A DNA stretch of 64,000 bases from Vicugna pacos (Eukaryota > Chordata > Mammalia > Artiodactyla > Camelidae). The notes below the pieces were generated by a model, which was not told where the DNA came from, ran no database searches, and saw nothing but the letters and a program-made list of their open reading frames with translations. The position numbers and the translations under genes are program-made. The DNA lies in contig NW_027328721.1 in the NCBI RefSeq assembly GCF_048564905.1, positions 38,832,870-38,896,869 of the forward strand, read 5' to 3'. Below, piece by piece: positions 36,831-49,093 of the stretch (within the stretch, counting starts at the first letter, position 1; each line of letters begins with the position of its first letter).

Positions 36831-38961
36831 GCGTTAGGAGGTTCCACCAACGGCCGTCAGCGCGTGGGTTCTAACGGAATGCCTAAGCTCGTATCCCCTG
36901 AGGGTTTTCCTAATGTCTCTGTGCCTGGGAATGCTAGGGGGGTTTGCAGGATATCCCAGGGACAGAGGTTGCCTCCCCAAGTTCAGGGAAGGTATTTCTC
37001 GGACTTCCCCGAACAGGGAACACCTGTGACTGAAGAGAGCTGCGTGGAGTTGTCTCTCGAGCTCCCCCACGCACTGACAATGTTTCCGGAATCCTGAGCG
37101 TGGGGAGGTTCCACCAACGGTCGGCAGCGCATGGGTTCTAACGGAAAGCCTAATCTCGTCTCCCCTGAGGGTTTTCCTAATGTCTCTGTGCCAGGGAATG
37201 CTATGGCGGTTTGCAGGATATCCCAGTGACAGAGGCTGCCTCCCAAAGGTAAGGGAAGTTATTTCTCAGACTTCCCCGACCAGGGAACACCTGTGACTGA
37301 AGAGAGCTGCGTGGAGTTGTCTCTCGAGCTCCCCCACGCACTGACAATGGTTCCGGAATCCTGAGCGTGGGGAGGTTCCACCAACGGTCGGCAGCGCGTG
37401 GGTTCTAACGGAATGCCTAAGCTCGCCTCCCCTGAGGATTTTCCTAATGTCTCTGTGCCAGGGAATGCTATGGGTGTTTGCAGGATATCCCAGTGACAGA
37501 GGCTGCCTCCCCAAGGTCAGGGAAGGTATTTCTCGGCCTTCCCCGAACAGGGAACACCTGTGACTGATGAGAGCTGCGTGGAGTTGTCTCTCGAGGTCCC
37601 CCACGTACTGAAATTGGTTCCGGAATCCTGAGCGTGGGGAGGTTCCACCAACGGTCGACAGCGCGTGGGTTCAACGGAATGCATAAGCTCATCTCCCCTG
37701 AGGGTTTTCCTAATGTCTCTGTGCCAGGGAATGCTAGGGGTGATTGCAGGATATCCCAGTGTCAGAGACTGCCTCCCCAAGGTCAGGGAAGTTATTTCTC
37801 GGAGTTCCCCGAACAGTGAACACCTGTGAATGAAGAGAGCTGCGTGGAGTTGTCTTTCGAGTTCCCCACGCACTGACAATTATTCCGGAATCCTGAGCGT
37901 TGGGAGGTTCCACCAACGGTCGGCAGCGCGTGGGTTCAACGGAATGCCAAAGCTCATCTCCCCTGAGGGTTTTCCTATTGTCTCTGTGTCAGGGAATGCT
38001 AGGGGGGTTTGCAGGATATCCCAGTGTCAGAGGCTGCCTCCTCAAGGTCAGCGAAGTTATTTCTCGGGCTCCCCGAACAGGGAACACCTGTGACTGAAGA
38101 GAGCTGCGTGGAGTTGTCTCTCGAGCTCCCCCACGCACTGACAATAGTTCCGGAATCCTGAGCGTGGGGAGGTTCCACCAACGGTCGGCAGCGCGTGGGT
38201 CCTAACGGAATGCCTAAGCTCGTATCCCCTGAGTGTTTTCCTAATGTCTCTGTGCCTGGGATTGCTAGGGCGGTTTGCAGGATATCCCAGGGACAGAGGC
38301 TGCCTCCCCAAGGTCAGGGAAGGTATTTCTCGGACTTCCCCGAACAGGGAACACCTGTGACTGAAGAGAGCTGCGTGGAGTTGTCTCTCGAGCTCCCCCA
38401 TGCACTGACAATGGTTCCGGAATCTTGAGCGTGGGGAGTTACCACGAACTGTCGGCAGCGCGTGGGTTCTAATGGAATGCTTAAGCTCGTCTCCCCTGAG
38501 GGTTTTCCTAATGTCTCTGTGCCAGGGAATGCTAGGGGTGTTTGCAGGATATCCCAGTGACAGAGGCTGCCTCCCCAAGGTCAGGGAAGATATTTCTCGG
38601 ACTTCCCCGGACAGGGAACCCCTGTGAATGAAGAGAGCTGCGTGGAGTTGTCTCTCGAACTCCCCCACGCACTGACAATGATTCCGGAATCCTGAGCGTG
38701 GGGAGGTTCCACCAACGGTCGGCAGCGCGTGGGTTCAACGGAATGCCTAAGTTCATCTCCCCTGAGGATTTTCCTATTGTCTCTGTGCCAGGGAATGCTA
38801 GGGGGGTTTGTAGGATATCCCAGTGACAGAGGCTGCCTCCCCAAGGTCAGGGAAGATATTTCTCGGACTTCCCCGAAAAGGGAACACCTGTGACTGAAGA
38901 GAGCTGCGTGGAGTTGTCTCTCGAGCTCCCCAACGCACTGACAATGTTTCCGGAATCCAGA

Positions 38962-39228
38962 GCGTGGGGAGGTTCCACCAACGGTCGTCAGCGCGTGGGT
39001 TCAAATTGAATGCCTAAGCTAGTCTCCCCTGAGTGTTTTCCTAATGTCTCTGTGCCAGGGAATGCTAGGGGGGTTTGCAGGATATCCCAGTGACAGAGGC
39101 TGCCTCCCCTTGGTCAGAGAATCTATTTCTCGGACTTCCCCGAAAAGGGAACACCTGTGACTTAAGAGAGCTGCGTGGAGTTGTCTCTCGAGCTCCCCCA
39201 CGCACTCAAAATTGTTACGGAATCATGA
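38962..39228. repeat. Hybrid monomer i/k: junction of the large tandem duplication
   Basis: The left part is type i (TCCAGAGCG, TCAAATTGAATG, GAGTGTTTTCC) and the right part is the k class (GTGCCAGGG, TTGGTCAGAGAATC, GACTTAAGAG), as seen at 8.9 kb, at 20.1 kb and, slightly changed, at 29.7 kb. The switch lies between 39,036 and 39,056. A tandem duplication made by unequal exchange between an i monomer at the right end and a k monomer at the left end of one block would leave exactly this i-then-k hybrid. The unexchanged parents are still present: k near 29.7 kb at the left end and i at 53,889-54,155 at the right end. Confidence 0.82.
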
Positions 39229-40561
39229 GCGTGGGCAGGTTCCACCAACGGTTGGCAGCGCACGGGTTCTAACGGAATGCCTAAGCTCGTCTCACCTGAG
39301 GGTTTTCCTAATGTCTCTGTGCCAGGGAATGCTAGGGGTGATTGCAGGATATCCCAGTGTCAGAGGCTGCCTCCCCAAGGTCAGGGAAGGTATTTCTCGG
39401 ACTTCCCCGAACAGGGAACACCTGTGACTTAAGAGAGCTGCGTGGAGTTGTTTCTCGAGCTCCCCCACGCACTGACAATTGTTCCGGAATCCTGAGCGTG
39501 GCGAGGTTCCACCAACGGTCGGCAGCGCGTGGGTTCAAACGGAATGTCTAAGCTCATCTTCCCTGAGTGTTTTCCTAATTTCTCTGTGCCAGGGATTGCT
39601 AGGGGTGTTTGCAGGTTATCCCAGTGAGAGAGGCTGCCTCCCCAATGTCAAGGAAGTTATTTCTCAGTCTTCCCCGAACAGGGAACTCCTGTGAATGAAG
39701 AGAGCTGCGTGTAGTTGTCTCTCGAGCTCCCCCACGCACTGACAATGGTTCCGGAATCCTGAGCGTGGGGAGGTTCCACCAACGGTCGGCAGCGCGTGGG
39801 TTCTAACGGAATGCCTAAGCTCGTATCCCCTGAAGGTTTTCCTAATGTCTCTGTGCCAGGGAATGCTAGGGGGGTTTGCAGGATATCCCAGTGACAGAGG
39901 CTGCCTCCCCAAGGTCAGGGAGGTATTTCTCGGACTTCCCCGAACAGGGAACACCTGTGACTGAAGAGAGCTGCGTGGAGATGTCTCTCGAGCTCACCCA
40001 AGCACTGACAATGGTTCCGGAATCCTGAGCGTGGGGAGGTTCCACCAACGGTCGGCAGCGCGTGGGTTCTAACGGAATGCCTAAGCTCGTATCCCCAGAG
40101 TGTTTTCCTAATGTCTCTGTGCCTGGGAATGCTAGGGCGGTTTGCAGGATATCCCAGGGACAGAGGCTGCCTCCCCAAGGTCAGGGAAGGTATTTCTCGG
40201 ACTTCCCCGAACAGGGAACACCTGTGACTGAAGAGAGCTGCGTGGAGTTGTCTCTCGAGCTCCCCCACGCACTGACAATGGTTCCGGAATCCTGAGCGTG
40301 GGGAGGTTCCACGAACTGTCGGCAGCGCGTGGGTTCTAATGGAATGCCTAAGCTCGTCTCCCCTGAGGGTTTTCCTAATCTCTCTGTGCCAGGGAATGCT
40401 AGGGGGGTTTGCAGGATATCCCAGTGACAGAGGCTGCCTCCCCAAGGTCAAGGAGGTTTTTCTCGGACTTCCCCGAACAGGGAACACCTGTGACGGAAGA
40501 GAGCTGCGTGGAGTTGTCTCTCGAGCTCCCCCACGCACTGACAATGGTTCCGGAATCCTGA

Positions 40562-42161
40562 GCGTTAGGAGGTTCCACCAACGGCCGTCAGCGCGTGGGT
40601 TCTAACGGAATGCCTAAGCTCGTATCCCTTGAGGGTTTTCCTAATGTCTCTGTGCCTGGGAATGCTAGGGGGGTTTGCAGGATATCCCAGGGACAGAGGC
40701 TGCCTCCCCAAGTTCAGGGAAGGTATTTCTCGGACTTCCCCGAACAGGGAACACCTGTGACTGAAGAGAGCTGCGTGGAGTTGTCTCTCGAGCTCCCCCA
40801 CGCACTGACAATGGTTCCGGAATCCTGAGCGTGGGGAGGTTCCACCAACGGTCGGCAGCGCGTGGGTTCTAACGGAATGCCTAAGCTCGTCTCCCCTGAG
40901 GATTTTCCTAATGTCTCTGTGCCAGGGAATACTATGGGGGTTTGCAGGATATCCCAGTGACAGAGGCTGCCTCCCCAAGGTCAGGGAAGGTATTTCTCGG
41001 CCTTCCCCGAACAGGGAACACCTGTGACTGATGAGAGCTGCGTGGAGTTGTCTCTCGAGGTCCCCCACGTACTGAAAATGGTTCCGGAATCCTGAGCGTG
41101 TTGAGGTTCCACCAACGGTCGACAGCGCGTGGGTTCAACGGAATGCCTAAGCTCATCTCCCCTGAGGGTTTTCCTAATGTCTCTGTGCCAGGAAATGCTA
41201 GGGGTGATTGCAGGATATCCCAGTGTCAGAGACTGCCTCCCCAAGGTCAGGGAAGTTATTTCTCGGAGTTCCCCGAACAGTGAACACCTGTGAATGAAGA
41301 GAGCTGCGTGGAGTTGTCTTTCGAGCTCCCCCACGCACTGACAATTATTCCGGAATCCTGAGCGTTGGGAGGTTCCACCAACTGTCGGCAGCGCGTGGGT
41401 TCAACGGAATGCCAAAGCTCATCTCCCCTGAGGGTTTTCCTATTGTCTCTGTGTCAGGGAATGCTAGGGGGGTTTGCAGGATATCCCAGTGTCAGAGGCT
41501 GCCTCCTCAAGGTCAGCGAAGTTATTTCTCGGGCTTCCCCGAACGAGGGAACACCTGTGACTGAAGAGAGCTGCGTGGAGTTGTCTCTCGAGCTCCCCCA
41601 CGCACTGACAATGGTTCCGGAATCCTGAGCGTGGGGAGGTTCCACCAACGGTCGGCAGCGCGTGGGTCCTAACGGAATGCCTAAGCTCGTATCCCCTGAG
41701 TGTTTTCCTAATGTCTCTGTGCCTGGGAATGCTAGGGCGGTTTGCAGGATATCCCAGGGACAGAGGCTGCCTCACCAAGGTCAGGGAAGGTATTTCTCGG
41801 ACTTCCCCGAACAGGGAACACCTGTGACTGAAGAGAGCTGCGTGGAGTTGTCTCTCGAGCTCCCCCACGCACTGACAATGGTTCCGGAATCCTGAGCGTG
41901 GGGAGGTTCCACGAACTGTCGGCAGCGCGTGGGTTCTAATGGAATGCCTAAGCTTGTCTCCCCTGAGGGTTTTCCTAATGTCTCTGTGCCAGGGAATGCT
42001 AGGGGGGTTTGCAGGATATCCCAGTGACAGAGGCTGCCTCCCCAAGTTCAGGGAGGTATTTCTCGGACTTCCCCGAACCGGGAACACCTGTGACTGAAGA
42101 GAGCTGCGTGGAGTTGTCTCTCGAACTCCCCCACGCACTGACAATGGTTCCGGAATCCTGA
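40562..42161. repeat. 6-mer HOR unit (a c d e'' f2 g2) in copy 2, first
   Basis: Runs from one GCGTTAGGAGG to the next, 1,600 bp. It resembles 42,162-43,760 type for type, but its e, f and g monomers are the f2/g2 subclass (f2 keeps GGGAATGCTAGGGC, g2 keeps GGTTCCACGAACTG). Confidence 0.78.
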
Positions 42162-43760
42162 GCGTTAGGAGGTTCCACCAACGGCCGTCAGCGCGTGGGT
42201 TCTAACGGAATGCCTAAGCTCGTATCCCCTGAGGGTTTTCCTAATGTCTCTGTGCCTGGGAATGCTAGGGGGGTTTGCAGGATATCCCAGGGACAGAGGT
42301 TGCCTCCCCAAGTTCAGGGAAGGTATTTCTCGGACTTCCCGGAACAGGGAACACCTGTGACTGAAGAGAGCTGCGTGGAGTTGTCTCTCGAGCTCCCCCA
42401 CGCACTGACAATGTTTCCGGAATCCTGAGCGTGGGGAGGTTCCACCAACGGTCGGCAGCGCGTGGGTTCTAACGGAATGCCTAAGCTCGTCTCCCCTGAG
42501 GATTTTCCTAATGTCTCTGTGCCAGGGAATGCTATGGGGGTTTGCAGGATATCCCAGTGACAGAGGCTGCCTCCCCAAGGTCAGGGAAGGTATTTCTCGG
42601 CCTTCCCCGAACAGGGAACACCTGTGACTGATGAGAGCTGCGTGGAGTTGTCTCTCGAAGTCCCCCACGTACTGAAATTGGTTCCGGAATCCTGAGCGTG
42701 GGGAGGTTCCACCAACGGTCGACAGCGCGTGGGTTCAACGGAATGCCTAAGCTCATCTCCCCTGAGGGTTTTCCTAATGTCTCTGTGCCAGGGAATGCTA
42801 GGGGTGATTGCAGGATATCCCAGTGTCAGAGACTGCCTCCCCAAGGTCAGGGAAGTTATTTCTCGGAGTTCCCCGAACAGTGAACACCTGTGAATGAAGA
42901 GAGCTGCGTGGAGTTGTCTTTCGAGCTCCCCCACGCACTGACAATTATTCCGGAATCCTGAGCGTTGGGAGGTTCCACCAACGGTCGGCAACGCGTGGGT
43001 TCAACGGAATGCCAAAGCTCATCTCCCCTGAGGGTTTTCCTATTGTCTCTGTGTCAGGGAATGCTAGGGGGGTTTGCAGGATATCCCAGTGTCAGAGGCT
43101 GCCTCCTCAAGGTCAGCGAATTTATTTCTCGGGCTCCCCGATCAGGGAACACCTGTGACTGAAGAGAGCTGCGTGGAGTTGTCTCTCGAGCTCCCCCAAG
43201 CACTGACTATAGTTCCGGAATCCTGAGCGTGGGGAGGTTCCACCAACGGTCGGCAGCGCGTGGGTCCTAACGGAATGCCTAAGCTCGTGTCCCCTGAGTG
43301 TTTTCCTAATGTCTCTGTGCCTGGGATTGCTAGGGCGGTTTGCAGGATATCCCAGGGACAGAGGCTGCCTCCCCAAGGTCAGGGAAGGTATTTCTCGGAC
43401 TTCCCCGAACAGGGAACACCTGTGACTGAAGAGAGCTGCGTGGAGTTGTCTCTCGAGCTCCCCCACGCACTGACAATGGTTCCGGAATCTTGAGCGTGGG
43501 GAGTTACCACGAACTGTCGGCAGCGCGTGGGTTCTAATGGAATGCTTAAGCTCCTCTCCCCTGAGGGTTTTCCTAATTTCTCTGTGCCAGGGAATGCTAG
43601 GGGTGTTTGCAGGAGATCCCAGTGACAGAGGCTGCCTCCCCAAGGTCAGGGAAGATATTTCTCGGACTTCCCCGGACAGGGAACCCCTGTGAATGAAGAG
43701 AGCTGCGTGGAGTTGTCTCTCGAACTCCCCCACGCACTGACAATGATTCCGGAATCCTGA
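42162..43760. repeat. 6-mer HOR unit (a c d e' f g) in copy 2, second
   Basis: 1,599 bp, counterpart of 32,831-34,429 at an offset of 9,331 bp. The f monomer carries GGGTCCTAAC and GGGATTGCTAGGGC, and the g monomer carries GAGTTACCACGAACTG. It is followed by h, i and j in their full form. Confidence 0.8.
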
Positions 43761-44560
43761 GCGTGGGGAGGTTCCACCAACGGTCGGCAGCGCGTGGGTT
43801 CAACGGAATGCCTAAGTTCATCTCCCCTGAGGATTTTCCTATTGTCTCTGTGCCAGGGAATGCTAAGGGGGTTTGTAGGATATCCCAGTGACAGAGGCTG
43901 CCTCCCCAAGGTCAGGGAAGATATTTCTCGGACTTCCCCGAAAAGGGAACACCTGTGACTGAAGAGAGCTGCGTGGAGTTGTCTCTCGAGCTCCCCAACG
44001 CACTGACAATGTTTCCGGAATCCAGAGCGTGGGGAGGTTCCACCAACGGTCGTCAGCGCGTGGGTTCAAATTGAATGCCTAAGCTAGTCTCCCCTGAGTG
44101 TTTTCCTAATGTCTCTGTGCCTGGGAATGCTAGGGGGGTTTGCAGGATATCCCAGTGACAGAGGCTGCCTCCCCAAGTTCAGGGAAGATATTTCTCAGAC
44201 TTCCCCGATCAGGGAACACCTGTGACAGAAGAGAGATGCGTGGAGTTGTCTCTCGAGACCCCCCAAGCACTGACAATGTTTCCGGAATCCTGAGCGTGGG
44301 GAGGTTCCACCAAAGGTCGGCAGCGCGTGGGTTCTAACGGAAAGCCTAAGCTCGTCTCCCATGAGGTTTTTCCTAATATATCTGTGCCAGGGAATGCTAG
44401 GGGGGTTTACAGGAGATCCCAGTGAGAGAGGCTGCCTCCCCAAGGTCAGGGAAGTTATTTCTCGGACTTCCCCGAACAGGGAACACCTGTGACTGAAGAG
44501 AGCTGCGTGGAGTTGTCTCTCGAGCTCCCCCACGCACTGACAATGGTTCCGGAATCCTGA

Positions 44561-46428
44561 GCGTTAGGAGGTTCCACCAACGGCCGTCAGCGCGTGGGTT
44601 CTAACGGAATGCCTAAGCTCGTATCCCCTGAGGGTTTTCCTAATGTCTCTGTGCCTGGGAATGCTAGGGGGGTTTGCAGGATATCCCAGGGACAGAGGTT
44701 GCCTCCCCAAGTTCAGGGAAGGTATTTCTCGGACTTCCCCGAACAGGGAACACCTGTGACTGAAGAGAGCTGCGTGGAGTTGTCTCTCGAGCTCCCCCAC
44801 GCACTGACAATGTTTCCGGAATCCTGAGCGTGGGGAGGTTCCACCAACGGTCGGCAGCGCATGGGTTCAAACGGAAAGCCTAAGCTCGTCTCCCCTGAGG
44901 GTTTTCCTAATGTCTCTGTGCCAGGGAATGCTATGGCGGTTTGCAGGATATCCCAGTGACAGAGGCTGCCTCCCAAAGGTAAGGGAAGTTATTTCTCAGA
45001 CTTCCCCGACCAGGGAACACCTGTGACTGCAGAGAGCTGCGTGGAGTTGTCTCTCGAGCTCCCCCACGCACTGACAATGGTTCCGGAATCCTGAGCGTGG
45101 GGAGGTTCCACCAACGGTCGGCAGCGCGTGGGTCCTAACGGAATGCCTAAGCTCGTATCCCCTGAGTGTTTTCCTAATGTCTCTGTGCCTGGGATTGCTA
45201 GGGCGGTTTGCAGGATATCCCAGGGACAGAGGCTGCCTCCCCAAAGTCAGGGAAGGTATTTCTCGGACTTCCCCGAACAGGGAACACCTGTGACTGAAGA
45301 GAGCTGCGTGGAGTTGTCTCTCGAGCTCCCCCACGCACTGACAATGGTTCCGGAATCTTGAGCGTGGGGAGTTACCACGAACTGTCGGCAGCGCGTGGGT
45401 TCTAATGGAATGCTTAAACTCCTCTCCCCTGAGGGTTTTCCTAATTTCTCTGTGCCAGGGAATACTAGGGGTGTTTGCAGGATATCCCAGTGACAGAGGC
45501 TGCCTCCCCAAGGTCAGGGAAGATATTTCTCGGACTTCCCCGGACAGGGAACCCCTGTGAATGAAGAGAGCTGCGTGGAGTTGTCTCTCGAACTCCCCCA
45601 CGCACTGACAATGATTCCGGAATCCTGAGCGTGGGGAGGTTCCACCAACGGTCGGCAGCGCGTGGGTTCAACGGAATGCCTAAGTTAATCTCCCCTGAGG
45701 ATTTTCCTATTGTCTCTGTGCCAGGGAATGCTAGGGGGGTTTGTAGGATATCCCAGTGAAAGAGGCTGCCTCCCCAAGGTCAGGGAAGATATTTCTCGGA
45801 CTTCCCCGAAAAGGGAACACCTGTGACTGAAGAGAGCTGCGTCTAGTTGTCTCTCGAGCTCCCCAACGCACTGACAATGTTTCCGGAATCCAGAGCGTGG
45901 GGAGGTTCCACCAACGGTCGTCAGCGCGTGGGTTCAAATTGAATGCCTAAGCTAGTCTCCCCTGAGTGTTTTCCTAATGTCTCTGTGCCTGGGAATGCTA
46001 GGGGGGTTTGCAGGATATCCCAGTGACAGAGGCTGCCTCCCCAAGTTCAGGGAAGATATTTCTCAGACTTCCCCGATCAGGGAACACCTGTGACAGAAGA
46101 GAGATGCGTGGAGTTGTCTCTCGAGACCCCCCAAGCACTGACAATGTTTCCGGAATCCTGAGCGTGGGGAGGTTCCACCAAAGGTCGGCAGCGCGTGGGT
46201 TCTAACGGAAAGCCTAAGCTCGTCTCCCATGAGGGTTTTCCTAATATATCTGTGCCAGGGAATGCTAGGGGGGTTTACAGGTGATCCCAGTGAGAGAGGC
46301 TGCCTCCCCAAGGTCAGGGAAGTTATTTCTCGGACTTCCCCGAACAGGGAACACCTGTGACTGAAGAGAGCTGCGTGGAGTTGTCTCTCGAGCTCCCCCA
46401 CGCACTGACAATGGTTCCGGAATCCTGA
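44561..46428. repeat. 7-mer HOR unit (a b f g h i j) in copy 2
   Basis: 1,868 bp, counterpart of 34,963-36,830 at an offset of 9,598 bp. Only scattered substitutions separate the two by eye. It is preceded and followed by type a. Confidence 0.85.
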
Positions 46429-47760
46429 GCGTTAGGAGTTTCCACCAACGGCCGTCAGCGCGTGGGTTCTAACGGAATGCCTAAGCTCGTATCCCCTGAG
46501 GGTTTTCCTAATGTCTCTGTGCCTGGGAATGCTAGGGGGGTTTGCAGGATATCCCAGGGACAGAGGTTACCTCCCCAAGTTCAGGGAAGGTATTTCTCGG
46601 ACTTCCCCGAACAGGGAACACCTGTGACTGAAGAGAGCTTCGTGGAGTTGTCTCTCGAGCTCCCCCACGCACTGACAATGTTTCCGGAATCCTGAGCGTG
46701 GGGAGGTTCCACCAACGGTCGGCAGCGCATGGGTTCTAACGGAAAGCCTAATCTCGTCTCCCCTGAGGGTTTTCCTAATGTCTCTGTGCCAGGGAATGCT
46801 ATGGCGGTTTGCAGGATATCCCAGTGACAGAGGCTGCCTCCCAAAGGTAAGGGAAGTTATTTCTCAGACTTCCCCGACCAGGGAACACCTGTGACTGAAG
46901 AGAGCTGCGTGGAGTTGTCTCTCGAGCTCCCCCACGCACTGACAATGGTTCCGGAATCCTGAGCGTGGGGAGGTTCCACCAACGTTCGGCAGCGCGTGGG
47001 TTCTAACGGAATGCCTAAGCTCGTCTCCCCTGAGGATTTTCCTAATGTCTCTGTGCCAGGGAATGCTATGGGGGTTTGCAGGATATCCCAGTGACAGAGG
47101 CTGCCTCCCCAAGGTCAGGGAAGGTATTTCTCGGCCTTCCCCGAACAGGGAACACCTGTGACTGATGAGAGCTGCGTGGAGTTGTCTCTCGAGGTCCCCA
47201 CGTACTGAAATTGGTTCCGGAATCCTGAGCGTGGGGAGGTTCCACCAACGGTCGACAGCGCGTGGGTTCAACGGAATGCCTAAGCTCATCTCCCCTGAGG
47301 GTTTTCCTAATGTCTCTGTGCCAGGGAATGCTAGGGGTGATTGCAGGATATCCCAGTGTCAGAGACTGCCTCCCCAAGGTCAGGGAAGTTATTTCTCGGA
47401 GTTCCCCGAACAGTGAACACCTGTGAATGAAGAGAGCTGCGTGGAGTTGTCTTTCGAGCTCCCCCACGCACTGACAATTATTCCGGAATCCTGAGCGTTG
47501 GGAGGTTCCACCAACGGTCGGCAGCGCGTGGGTTCAACGGAATGCCAAAGCTCATCTCCCCTGAGGGTTTTCCTATTGTCTCTGTGTCAGGGAATGCTAG
47601 GGGGGTTTGCAGGATATCCCAGTGAGAGAGGCTGCCTCCCCAAGGTCAGGGAAGTTATTTCTCGGACTTCCCCGAACAGGGAACACCTGTGACTGAAGAG
47701 AGCTGCGTGGAGTTGTCTCTCGAGCTCCCCCACGCACTGACAATGGTTCCGGAATCCTGA
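46429..47760. repeat. 5-mer HOR unit 1 (a b c d e), 1,332 bp
   Basis: First of the 5-mer units and the least regular of the run, with private changes GGAGTTTCCACC, GAGGTTACCTCC, GAGAGCTTCGTGG and AACGTTCGGC. Its c monomer has the one-base-short GAGGTCCCCACG, which gives 1,332 instead of 1,333 bp. Its last monomer is the e hybrid (left e', right j). Confidence 0.88.
47495..47760. repeat. Hybrid monomer e (left e', right j): founder of the 5-mer HOR
   Basis: The left part has the e' markers CCAAAGCTCATC, CCTATTGTC and CTGTGTCAGGG, and the right part has the j markers GTGAGAGAGG and CCCCAAGGTCAGGGAAG. The last e'-specific base is at 47,615 (in GGATATCC, where j has GGAGATCC) and the first j-specific base is at 47,625, so the switch is within about nine bases. 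Type a follows it, as a follows j. The same hybrid recurs in the units ending near 49,093 and 51,757, so it arose once and was then amplified. Confidence 0.88.
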
Positions 47761-49093
47761 GCGTTAGGAGGTTCCACCAACGGCCGTCAGCGCGTGGGTT
47801 CTAACGGAATGCCTAAGCTCGTATCCCCTGAGGGTTTTCCTAATGTCTCTGTGCCTGGGAATGCTAGGGGGGTTTGCAGGATATCCCAGGGACAGAGGTT
47901 GCCTCCCCAAGTTCAGGGAAGGTATTTCTCGGACTTCCCCGAACAGGGAACACCTGTGACTGAAGAGAGCTGCGTGGAGTTGTCTCTCGAGCTCCCCCAC
48001 GCACTGACAATGTTTCCGGAATCCTGAGCGTGGGGAGGTTCCACCAACGGTCGGCAGCGCATGGGTTCTAACGGAAAGCCTAATCTCGTCTCCCCTGAGG
48101 GTTTTCCTAATGTCTCTGTGCCAGGGAATGCTATGGCGGTTTGCAGGATATCCCAGTGACAGAGGCTGCCTCCCAAAGGTAAGGGAAGTTATTTCTCAGA
48201 CTTCCCCGACCAGGGAACACCTGTGACTGAAGAGAGCTGCGTGGAGTTGTCTCTCGAGCTCCCCCACGCACTGACAATGGTTCCGGAATCCTGAGCGTGG
48301 GGAGGTTCCACCAACGGTCGGCAGCGCGTGGGTTCTAACGGAATGCCTAAGCTCGTCTCCCCTGAGGATTTTCCTAATGTCTCTGTGCCAGGGAATGCTA
48401 TGGGGGTTTGCAGGATATCCCAGTGACAGAGGCTGCCTCCCCAAGGTCAGGGAAGGTATTTCTCGGCCTTCCCCGAACAGGGAACACCTGTGACTGATGA
48501 GAGCTGCGTGGAGTTGTCTCTCGAAGTCCCCCACGTACTGAAATTGGTTCCGGAATCCTGAGCGTGGGGAGGTTCCACCAACGGTCGACAGCGCGTGGGT
48601 TCAACGGAATGCCTAAGCTCATCTCCCCTGAGGGTTTTCCTAATGTCTCTGTGCCAGGGAATGCTAGGGGTGATTGCAGGATATCCCAGTGTCAGAGACT
48701 GCCTCCCCAAGGTCAGGGAAGTTATTTCTCGGAGTTCCCCGAACAGTGAACACCTGTGAATGAAGAGAGCTGCGTGGAGTTGTCTTTCGAGCTCCCCCAC
48801 GCACTGACAATTATTCCGGAATCCTGAGCGTTGGGAGGTTCCACCAACGGTCGGCAGCGCGTGGGTTCAACGGAATGCCAAAGCTCATCTCCCCTGAGGG
48901 TTTTCCTATTGTCTCTGTGTCAGGGAATGCTAGGGGGGTTTGCAGGATATCCCAGTGAGAGAGGCTGCCTCCCCAAGGTCAGGGAAGTTATTTCTCGGAC
49001 TTCCCCGAACAGGGAACACCTGTGACTGAAGAGAGCTGCGTGGAGTTGTCTCTCGAGCTCCCCCACGCACTGACAATGGTTCCGGAATCCTGA
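47761..49093. repeat. 5-mer HOR unit 2 (a b c d e), 1,333 bp
   Basis: Three 267-bp monomers (a, b, c) and two 266-bp monomers (d, e). Diagnostic strings in order are GCGTTAGGAGG with GGCCGTCAG (a), GCGCATGGG with CTATGGCGG (b), GGCCTTCC with GATGAGAGC (c), GGTCGACAGCG with GAACAGTGAAC (d), and CTGTGTCAGGG with GTGAGAGAGG (e). I could find no difference from unit 3 until the right half of that unit's last monomer. Confidence 0.9.

Larger units (their letters stand above)
29701..39044. repeat. Large HOR block, copy 1 (about 35 monomers)
   Basis: Monomer-by-monomer this block matches 39,045-53,990, first at an offset of 9,330-9,331 bp (to about 34.8 kb), then 9,598 bp (to about 38.0 kb), then 14,927 bp (to about 39.04 kb). 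From 30.7 kb the order of monomer types is f2 g2 b' c' d e'' f2 g2, a c d e' f g h, an i/j hybrid, a b f g h i j, a b c d e' f g h, and an i/k hybrid. The two increases in offset correspond to one monomer lost here and twenty monomers gained in copy 2. The right boundary is the i/k hybrid. These monomers are far more alike between copies than those in the flanks. Confidence 0.88.
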
